From JALJPB01 sp963933115 (GTDB taxonomy: Bacteria; Pseudomonadota; Gammaproteobacteria; Enterobacterales; Alteromonadaceae), in contig CAWVSL010000027.1 of NCBI GenBank assembly GCA_963933115.1, positions 1 through 39,287 of the forward strand: 39,287 nt of DNA, given 5' to 3'. Below the pieces are notes generated by a model, which saw nothing but the letters and a program-made list of their open reading frames with translations, had not been told where the DNA came from and made no database searches. Positions 17,206 to 23,694 of this stretch are shown in pieces. Within the stretch, counting starts at the first letter, position 1. Each line of letters opens with the position of its first letter. The position numbers and the translations under genes were made by a program.

Positions 17206-18516
17206 ATGACCACTGCCACAACGCCAGCCAACTTTAGCGAACTAGGTCTTATTCCCCCATTGTTAGCTCGATTAATTGAGCTCGAATATCAGCAGCCAAC
17301 GCCAATTCAATCGCAAGGTATCCCTTGTGTATTAGCCGGACGTGACTTAATTGCTGGAGCAAATACCGGTTCGGGTAAAACAGCCACCTTTGCACTGCCG
17401 ATGTTGCAGGATCTTTTCCAGCAACAACAGACTGAAAAATCATTAACGAGTCATAATAGTAGCAAAAGTAGTAAAGGTAACTATGCTACTGGACTGATCT
17501 TGGTACCTACGCGTGAACTCGCTAAACAAGTTGCTGATAGCATTAAATCTTATGCCGTACATTTTAATGGCCTGATTAAAACAGTTGCTGTTTTTGGTGG
17601 GGTATCAGCAAATACCCAAATGCTCGCATTACGTGGCGGCACTGATATCTTGGTTGCAACACCCGGTAGATTGCTTGATTTGATTTCAAGTAATGCCATT
17701 AAGCTTGATCGGGTTAAAACCTTAGTGCTTGATGAAGCCGATCGGATGTTAAGTTTAGGCTTTACCGATGAACTATCTTCGCTGTTAAGATTATTACCAA
17801 AGAAAAAACAGATTTTATTATTTTCAGCGACTTTTCCTGAGCAAGTCAAAGCGTTAACCCAAGAGTTACTCAACGACCCCGTTGAAATACAGTTGCAAAG
17901 TGCTGATGCTAGCACCTTAGTGCAACGTGTTTTTACCGTTAATAAAGGCGAAAAAACGGCGGTGTTGGCGCATTTGATTAAGCAGCATCAATGGCGACAG
18001 AGCCTTATTTTTGTTAATGCCAAAAATAGCTGTAATCACTTAGCCGAAAAACTTTCAAAACGTGGTATTACCGCGGAAGTCTTTCATGGAGATAAAGGTC
18101 AAGGCGCTCGTAGTCGTGTGCTTGACGCATTCAAAGCCGGTGAGGTGGAAGTGTTAATTGCAACTGATATTGCCGCTCGTGGTTTAGACATTGAAAAACT
18201 GCCTGTGGTCATCAATTTTGATTTACCGAGAAGTCCAGCAGACTATATGCACCGTATTGGTCGAAGTGGCCGTGCTGGAGAAGTAGGCTTAGCATTATCG
18301 CTTATCGATCATGAAGACTACCATCACTTTAATGTCATTGAAAAAAAGAATAAGGTCTGGCTTGAACGTGAGCAAGTCACCGGTTTTGAAATCGATGAAG
18401 TTTTCAGTGAGGTATCGTTGGCCGTGGATAAACCGATGGCAAAGCCTGAAGGTAGTGGTAAGAAAAAACGCAAAAATAAAGAGCAAGTTAATGCAGATAT
18501 CTGGTTAAGACTTTAG
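17206..18516 (+). CDS. DEAD-box ATP-dependent RNA helicase (RhlE-like)
   Basis: A 436-aa protein with the complete DEAD-box core: Q motif TPIQSQGIP (32-40), Walker A GANTGSGKT (51-59), PTRELA (101-106), TPGR, DEAD (176-179), SAT (207-209), the ARGLDIEKLPVVINFD region, and HRIGRSGRAG starting at His349. It is short and has a lysine-rich tail (KKKRKNKE), as in RhlE-type helicases that act in ribosome assembly or mRNA turnover, often important at low temperature. A Ser/Gln-rich insert (about 72-92) lies between motifs I and Ia. No Shine-Dalgarno is visible before the ATG, and the leader is long. The exact subfamily (RhlE, SrmB-like or another) cannot be fixed by eye. Confidence 0.9.
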   Translation: MTTATTPANFSELGLIPPLLARLIELEYQQPTPIQSQGIPCVLAGRDLIAGANTGSGKTATFALPMLQDLFQQQQTEKSLTSHNSSKSSKGNYATGLILVPTRELAKQVADSIKSYAVHFNGLIKTVAVFGGVSANTQMLALRGGTDILVATPGRLLDLISSNAIKLDRVKTLVLDEADRMLSLGFTDELSSLLRLLPKKKQILLFSATFPEQVKALTQELLNDPVEIQLQSADASTLVQRVFTVNKGEKTAVLAHLIKQHQWRQSLIFVNAKNSCNHLAEKLSKRGITAEVFHGDKGQGARSRVLDAFKAGEVEVLIATDIAARGLDIEKLPVVINFDLPRSPADYMHRIGRSGRAGEVGLALSLIDHEDYHHFNVIEKKNKVWLEREQVTGFEIDEVFSEVSLAVDKPMAKPEGSGKKKRKNKEQVNADIWLRL

Positions 18517-18688
18517 ATATCTGATTGGCTAAGAAATAATGGTAAACTAATTGAAACGCTAACTGTTTTTTGAGCTGAATTTCCAACAGACACTTGGTTT
18601 TTTAGACGTTAATCAATTATTACCATTAACGATATCTAGCCTGTTATTAAACCATTATCTATTTTGATAATATGAGGAACCATAAAAT

Positions 18689-18886
18689 TTGAATCAATTA
18701 ACTGAGAAATCTATTGGTTGTCCTTACTGCGGTGAGAGCATTAAGGTTCTAATTGAACCCTCTGACATCGAGCAGCAATATATTGAAGATTGCCAGGTGT
18801 GCTGTCAGCCGATAAACTTCCAAATTTCTGAAAGTGTCAATGGTGACCTTTTAGTCCGTGTTTATAGCGACGATGAATCGTTTTAA
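18689..18886 (+). CDS. CPXCG-motif cysteine-rich small protein
   Basis: A 65-aa protein with CPYCGE at residues 11-16 and a second pair CQVC (about 36-39), giving four Cys suited to one zinc ribbon. Mid-protein and C-terminal acidic segments (EPSDIEQQYIEDC, YSDDESF) are typical of the small CPXCG family found in gammaproteobacteria, whose function is not known. The start is TTG at 18689 with AGGAA ten bases upstream; no ATG lies before the motif. It is monocistronic between the helicase and riboflavin synthase. Confidence 0.85.
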   Translation: MNQLTEKSIGCPYCGESIKVLIEPSDIEQQYIEDCQVCCQPINFQISESVNGDLLVRVYSDDESF

Positions 18887-19023
18887 TAAACATATAACAA
18901 GTCGTTAACGTGACACATAGCGAATGATTTTGTTCGTGCTTAACTATTTTAACCAACTATTGATTAGTCGCCTAATGCGGTGATAATTTTAGTGGGTAGA
19001 TATCCTCAAAGGAAGATGTTTTT

Positions 19024-19719
19024 ATGTTTACTGGTATCGTTCAATCTATTGCGCAAATTATAGAAGTTAGTGATAAAAATGGTATTAGAACTTTTGTTCT
19101 AGAATTTGAGCAAGATTTTTGTCACGAATTAGAAATTGGCGCCAGTGTGGCGGTCGATGGCGTCTGCCTAACAGTGACTGAATTATTGTCAGAGGTTAGA
19201 GTTAAATTTGATGTGATGCTGCAAAGTTTATTAATTACCACCTTAAGTCAATATGAAAATAAGGCCTATGTTAATGTAGAAAGAGCGGCTAAAGATGGTG
19301 CTGAAATTGGCGGTCATCCTCTCTCTGGGCATGTTGACTTTAGAACGCCAATTGCAAGCATAAATCATATTGAAGAAAATTACTGTATTCGCTTTAGTTT
19401 ACCTAAAGAATGGAAACGTTATATTTTCCCCAAAGGTTATATCGCATTAAATGGTGCTAGTTTAACGGTTTCACAAGTTGATAAGAAAGCAGGCTGGTTT
19501 GAGGTTTGGCTGATCCCTGAAACACGAAGAATGACGACTTTTGAAGCGAAGACCGTCGGTGCTAATATTAATGTTGAAATTGAGCGGAGCACACAGGTTC
19601 TCGTTGATACAGTTCGCGATACACTTGAAGAACACTTAGGGGATATACTGCCCTTATTTGAACGCCTTTTGAGTGAAAAGGGTATTGATATTGATGCGCT
19701 AGGGAACCGCCAGAAGTAA
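19024..19719 (+). CDS. ribE: riboflavin synthase (alpha subunit)
   Basis: Riboflavin synthase joins two 6,7-dimethyl-8-ribityllumazine molecules to make riboflavin. At 231 aa it has the two tandem lumazine-binding barrels: MFTGIVQ with the conserved Phe2, GASVAVDGVCLTVTE with the key Cys, and GGHPLSGHVD, then in the second half FPKGYIALNGASLTV. It ends with a helical tail (LPLFERLLSEKGIDIDALG) longer than in the E. coli enzyme, which is about 213 aa. It stands alone: no ribBA, ribD or ribH is nearby, and no FMN riboswitch is recognisable in the 137 bases upstream. It is closer to E. coli-type RibC than to luminescence lumazine proteins, since the catalytic motifs are intact. SD-like AAAGGA precedes the ATG. 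Confidence 0.9.
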   Translation: MFTGIVQSIAQIIEVSDKNGIRTFVLEFEQDFCHELEIGASVAVDGVCLTVTELLSEVRVKFDVMLQSLLITTLSQYENKAYVNVERAAKDGAEIGGHPLSGHVDFRTPIASINHIEENYCIRFSLPKEWKRYIFPKGYIALNGASLTVSQVDKKAGWFEVWLIPETRRMTTFEAKTVGANINVEIERSTQVLVDTVRDTLEEHLGDILPLFERLLSEKGIDIDALGNRQK

Positions 19720-19832
19720 TTGATTAACTAAAAGAACTCATCAATGAGGTTGTTGATTACTCTTTTGACTAACTTTAGCCAACAATTTTTTGTCCATCAT
19801 GTAGGGCATTATTTACATAAAGGTTTATGCGC

Positions 19833-20057
19833 ATGAATATCAATGCAACATTAATTGGTGAACTCGCTTTTTTTTCTATATTTATTGTCGGTGCCTTAAG
19901 CTATTACTTAGGTAAACGTAAAACGTCAACACCTAAGAGAGTTGCATTATTAGGTGTCGTATTATGTATTACGCCACCGCTTAATATTGTCTACTTAATC
20001 GTTTTGATGTTAAAAAATGACCTCGTATCAAAGCCAATGACTGAAAAATCATTATAA
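19833..20057 (+). CDS. small membrane protein, two predicted helices
   Basis: About 74 aa, with hydrophobic segments at roughly 7-23 and 37-57 separated by a basic loop (GKRKTSTPKR), suggesting both ends periplasmic and the loop cytoplasmic. I chose the ATG at 19833, since AAAGG (19819-19823) is nine bases before it; the ATG at 19827 is too close. I do not recognise a family. Neighbours give no functional hint. Confidence 0.55.
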   Translation: MNINATLIGELAFFSIFIVGALSYYLGKRKTSTPKRVALLGVVLCITPPLNIVYLIVLMLKNDLVSKPMTEKSL

Positions 20058-20093
20058 TTTTTTATGGCTCGCTGATCAGAAGACAAAAAAACC

Positions 20094-20128
20094 GTTAGCT
20101 ATTTTCGTTGTTGAACATTTTAGCTAAC
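20094..20128. other. 8-bp inverted repeat between two small genes
   Basis: A perfect inverted repeat, GTTAGCTA (20094-20101) and TAGCTAAC (20121-20128), has a 19-base loop. It lies after the small membrane protein and 44 bases before the next start. It has no T-tract on the + side long enough to call a terminator. It could be a weak terminator or an operator. Confidence 0.35.
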
Positions 20129-20172
20129 AAAATTTTACCCATTATTTGGGTGTTAACGATACTGGAGATTTT

Positions 20173-20664
20173 GTGAAGTATTTTGCTTACGGTTCAAATA
20201 TGTCACTTTTAAGATTGCAAGAACGAGTGCCAAGTGCGGTAAGAATTGGCCTCTTTTTTCTTAAAGAACATCAATTACGTTTTCACAAAGCCAGCAAAGA
20301 TGGCTCAGGAAAGTGTGATGCTCACCAAACAAATAATATTGGTGATGAGGTCATCGGTGCGCTTTTTGATATCAATGAAGATGAAAAGGTACATTTAGAT
20401 AGAGCCGAGGGTCTAGGTCATGATTACGATGAAAAAGTTGTCATGGTACTAAGTGACACTGGTGAAGCCTTTGAAGCATTAATTTATTATGCAATTGATA
20501 CTGACTTATCGATAAAACCTTATTCTTGGTATCTCAACCATGTTGTTACTGGGGCAATTGAAATAAACGTGCCTACTCAATATCTTGATATCATTCAATC
20601 CATAGAATGTGTTGAAGACCCTGATGAAAAACGAGACGCTAGGCAGCGGGCTATGTATCGCTAA
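20173..20664 (+). CDS. gamma-glutamylcyclotransferase-like (AIG2/GGCT fold) protein
   Basis: A 163-aa protein starting VKYFAYGSNMS, the glycine/serine loop that binds the gamma-glutamyl group in the GGCT fold. The later DINEDEKVHLDRAEGLGHDYDE segment matches the family region that carries the catalytic acid: Glu in RAEG, followed by Y in HDYDE. Such enzymes release 5-oxoproline from gamma-glutamyl amino acids or amines; the substrate here is unknown. I set the start at GTG 20173, with GGAG five bases upstream. An upstream TTG (20146) would add nine non-conserved residues. It is a single-gene unit. Confidence 0.82.
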   Translation: MKYFAYGSNMSLLRLQERVPSAVRIGLFFLKEHQLRFHKASKDGSGKCDAHQTNNIGDEVIGALFDINEDEKVHLDRAEGLGHDYDEKVVMVLSDTGEAFEALIYYAIDTDLSIKPYSWYLNHVVTGAIEINVPTQYLDIIQSIECVEDPDEKRDARQRAMYR

Positions 20665-21062
20665 TCAAAGCGTCAAATAGAAAAACTGCAGTGGTCAAGC
20701 GACTCAAATTTTTACTTGTAAACTGTATTTCTCTCTAGCACCTGATCCTAATATATCTAATGTAAACCCGTCTGTTTAAAACTTGAAAATTTTAAAAGTG
20801 CCTTAAATTACAGTCCCTTATCTAAGTGCGAAAATAATGTGCACCAATTTCAGTGATTTGGTAGTCTCAGACTTTGCATTGACCCTTTTTTTGGTGACTA
20901 AATTAAGGTCAGATCCAGCGAAAAAAAAAGTAAATGTTGGGTATGGCATATTTTTATTATTATGAAAACAAGGTTGAAAAGTTCTAAGTGTCGCGCTTGC
21001 TTTAAACCAACCGCGCAGTTATTCTGAGCTCATTTGATGAGTAATAGATTGAAAATATTAAT
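20665..21062. other. 398-base intergenic region without recognisable gene
   Basis: AT-rich and stop-rich in all frames as far as I can read. It contains a string AAATTAAGGTCAGATCC around 20900-20918 and a run of nine A. The former resembles short sequences seen beside REP-associated transposases in marine gammaproteobacteria, but a single copy proves nothing. The promoter of the methyltransferase gene must lie here. Confidence 0.4.
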
Positions 21063-21971
21063 ATGAAAAGACAGTCTACCTTCCCGATAATTCTTGATGG
21101 CGGAATGGGGCGTGAGCTTCAACGTATGGGTGCGCCTTTTCAGCAACCCGAATGGTCAGCTCAAGCGTTAATCGAAGCCCCACATTTTATCTCTCAAGTA
21201 CACCGTAGCTTTATAAATGCCGGTGCTGAGATTATTACCACAAATGCTTACGCATTAGTGCCATTTCACCTTGGTGAAAAACGCTTTTATGAGCAAGGTC
21301 CAGATCTTATTAGCTTAGCCGCTAGGCTGGCACGAGACTGTATCCAAGATAATTTAGACCTGTTGGTCGCTGGTTGTATACCGCCAGTGTTAGGTTCCTA
21401 TCGACCCGATCTATTTTCAGTCGAACAAGCAAGGCCAATACTAGAGCTACTAATAAACAATCAAGAGGCTGATGTTGATATTTGGTTAGCTGAAACGATT
21501 TCGTCTATCGCAGAAGCCTCAATGATCAAGGCGCGCACAGCTCTGACAAATAAATCAACGTGGATTTCCTTTACCGTTACAGATGTAATAAGCACTGAGT
21601 CGACTCTGCGTTCAGGTGAGTCTGTTTATGATGCGGTTAGCCAAATTGCAGGACAAAATGTCTCAGCGATCTTATTCAATTGCAGCCGTGTAGAAGTCAT
21701 GGAAACCGCACTGTTGAATGCTAAACAGGCGTTATTAGCTAAAGGCATTGTCAAGGATGTCCAACTAGGGGCATACGCAAATAATTTCCCTCCGATTGGT
21801 GACCTGCACGAAGCCAATAACAATTCTGGAGTTTCTGGGGTAAGAGATGATATCCCCCCCAAAAAATACCGTGAATTTGCATCGTTCTGGCTTAAGGCTG
21901 GAGCGTCTATTATTGGCGGATGTTGTGGGGTTTCACCCGAACATATCAAAGAATTAGCTGAGCTTAAATAA
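21063..21971 (+). CDS. homocysteine S-methyltransferase family protein (BHMT/MmuM-like)
   Basis: A 302-aa zinc-dependent methyltransferase domain (S-methyl_trans family). Evidence: LDGGMGRELQRMG at the N-terminus, EIITTNAY, and the three zinc cysteines at Cys207 (NCS) and Cys287/Cys288 in GGCCGVSPEHI. Relatives move a methyl group from S-methylmethionine, betaine or dimethylsulfonio compounds to homocysteine; the donor cannot be read off the sequence. The cobalamin, folate and activation domains of MetH are absent. It is transcribed alone, 200 bases before a phosphorelay operon and upstream of sarcosine oxidase genes, which makes a betaine-type donor worth considering. No clear Shine-Dalgarno precedes the ATG. 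Confidence 0.85.
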   Translation: MKRQSTFPIILDGGMGRELQRMGAPFQQPEWSAQALIEAPHFISQVHRSFINAGAEIITTNAYALVPFHLGEKRFYEQGPDLISLAARLARDCIQDNLDLLVAGCIPPVLGSYRPDLFSVEQARPILELLINNQEADVDIWLAETISSIAEASMIKARTALTNKSTWISFTVTDVISTESTLRSGESVYDAVSQIAGQNVSAILFNCSRVEVMETALLNAKQALLAKGIVKDVQLGAYANNFPPIGDLHEANNNSGVSGVRDDIPPKKYREFASFWLKAGASIIGGCCGVSPEHIKELAELK

Positions 21972-22171
21972 TCGTTTACTATTGACGTTAAGTCTTGGTT
22001 TTAAATTCTCAATACCCTCGAACAATGATGAAGGGGTAGCTCAACTTTTATAAGATTAACTTCTAGTCAACAGAATACTGTCTAGTTACCGAGCGTTTTT
22101 GTGTCACTTGACCAGATAATATATATTGATAGACTTGTTTAGCTGCACAATAAGATTAGGAAACACTAATA

Positions 22172-22900
22172 ATGTTAACGGGTAACAAAATTTTAATAGT
22201 TGATGATGACGAACTGACCCGTGAGGTATTGAGTAGTTATTTTGAAAACGAAGGTTATGATGTTTTATGTGCCAGTACCGCTGAACAAGCTGAAGAACTA
22301 TTATCTATTGGCAGCGTAGATCTCATTTTGCTTGATATTCGAATGCCGGGTAAAGATGGTTTAACGTTAACCAGAGAACTCCGCATTAATAATGAAGTTG
22401 GTATTATTTTAGTTACGGGTAGTCAAGATGAGGTTGATCGATTGATTGGCCTCGAATGTGGTGCAGATGAATACGTTACCAAGCCCTTTAACCCTCGTGA
22501 AATTTTGGCCAGAGCTAAGAATCTTATTCGCCGTGTAAGATTATGCCAACAGACATTAAACGTTTTAAGTGATGCCTGTATATTGAAAAAATTTGACCGC
22601 TGGCAGTTGCATCTGGTTAGGCGCCAACTTATAAATGAACAACAAGTTATAGTTCAGCTAACAGAAGGTGAATTTCAATTACTAAAATGTTTGATCGACC
22701 ATGTTGGCAAAATTATGAGCAGGGATCAAATCCTTGACCAGATGAGGAACCGAGAGTGGGCTCCTAATGATCGCACCGTTGATGTATTAATCGGCAGATT
22801 ACGCCGTAAGCTTGGCGATGACTCAGCGAATCCACGCTTAATTTTGACCGTTCATGGTGCCGGTTATTTATTCACCGCAAAAGTTGTTGATGTCGTATGA
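22172..22900 (+). CDS. OmpR/TorR-type response regulator
   Basis: A 242-aa two-domain regulator. The receiver domain (1-120) has the acidic pocket DDD (11-13), phospho-acceptor Asp55 in LLDIRMPG, Thr82 and Lys104 (TKPFNPRE). The C-terminal winged helix (about 140-235) includes LTEGEFQLL, NDRTVDVLIGRLRRKLG and the closing GAGYLF. The KPFNPREILARAKNLIRR linker resembles TorR and its relatives. The last codons overlap the next gene in an ATGA junction, so the regulator, binding protein and kinase are translated together. It probably receives phosphate from the HPt domain of the kinase encoded two genes on. Its target is unknown; nearby candidates are the NhaC and sox genes. Confidence 0.93.
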   Translation: MLTGNKILIVDDDELTREVLSSYFENEGYDVLCASTAEQAEELLSIGSVDLILLDIRMPGKDGLTLTRELRINNEVGIILVTGSQDEVDRLIGLECGADEYVTKPFNPREILARAKNLIRRVRLCQQTLNVLSDACILKKFDRWQLHLVRRQLINEQQVIVQLTEGEFQLLKCLIDHVGKIMSRDQILDQMRNREWAPNDRTVDVLIGRLRRKLGDDSANPRLILTVHGAGYLFTAKVVDVV

Positions 22901-23694
22901 AATCACCTTGGTTATCCTGTTTATTTTTGACCTTAACCGGTTTTACTTTGCTGCTCCAATCTCATCAAGGCCAAACAACAGAGTTAATCGCATGTGGTCA
23001 TCCTTATTATCCGCCAGTCTCTTGGCTTGAGCAGCAACAGTTAGTCGGTGTTGCACCAGCGGTCGTTAAACTGATTTTTGGTGAACTCGGTTATCAAGTA
23101 AAGCTTGATAAATTAGGTAATTGGAAGCGCTGTTTGACAGAAGTTCAAGCAGGACATGCCGATGTGGTAGTAGCAGCTTACAGGATAGCTAGTCGTGAGT
23201 CTGACTTTGACTTTAGTGAGCAACATATCGTCGCCGATCCCATTGGCGTATTTATTAACCAAAATAAAAGCAACAACTACCAGTCACTTAATGATTTAAA
23301 AGATAAAACAGTGGGTTTGCTTTTTGGTGACAGCTTTGGTGACAGTTTAGATCAGTTTATTGTCGACCATAATCAGATAGAGTATGTCTCTGAAGGCGAG
23401 CAAAATTTAAAAAAGTTAGCGCAAGGTAGAATTGATTTCATCCCCTTAGGTATTTCTAGTGGTAAATTACAAACGCAAAAATTTGGCTATAGTCAGCAAG
23501 TTATTGCCGCCCCTTTTAAGTTAGAAACTGAGTATTATTATTTAGCTCTGGGTCGCCACAGTAAGCTCAAGCAGCATTTACCTTACATTAATCAACGTCT
23601 AAACGAACTTCATCAAACGGGTAAAATACAACAGCTAGTCACTCAATACAGCAAGCTCTATCTTGAGACCTTGACCAAGGCAGACTCACCATGA
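22897..23694 (+). CDS. periplasmic SBP_bac_3-type solute-binding protein, putative sensor subunit
   Basis: A 265-aa periplasmic binding protein of the amino-acid type (PBP2 cluster). It has an N-terminal signal peptide (hydrophobic stretch about 7-21, cleavage likely around residues 24-28). It then shows the family layout ACGHPYYPPVSW, VVVAAYRIASRESDFDFSE, LKDKTVGLLFGDSFGDSL and the Gly-Lys-Ile-Gln end. The AYR...SR..DFDFS region holds the Arg that in relatives grips an alpha-carboxylate. No ABC permease or ATPase is nearby. It lies between regulator and kinase with ATGA overlaps on both sides, so I infer that it presents a ligand to the kinase's outer domain, as TorT does for TorS, though from a different binding-protein family. 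Confidence 0.88.
   Translation: MKSPWLSCLFLTLTGFTLLLQSHQGQTTELIACGHPYYPPVSWLEQQQLVGVAPAVVKLIFGELGYQVKLDKLGNWKRCLTEVQAGHADVVVAAYRIASRESDFDFSEQHIVADPIGVFINQNKSNNYQSLNDLKDKTVGLLFGDSFGDSLDQFIVDHNQIEYVSEGEQNLKKLAQGRIDFIPLGISSGKLQTQKFGYSQQVIAAPFKLETEYYYLALGRHSKLKQHLPYINQRLNELHQTGKIQQLVTQYSKLYLETLTKADSP

Noticed and set aside
18887..19023. FMN riboswitch upstream of riboflavin synthase
   Set aside because: The conserved riboswitch blocks are not recognisable and the gap is barely long enough.
20839..20866. NtrC-like site (TGCACC...TTTGGT)
   Set aside because: The second half-site does not match GGTGCA; spacing and symmetry are wrong.
20900..20918. Transposon end or remnant (AAATTAAGGTCAGATCC)
   Set aside because: Single copy, no partner repeat and no transposase fragment nearby.
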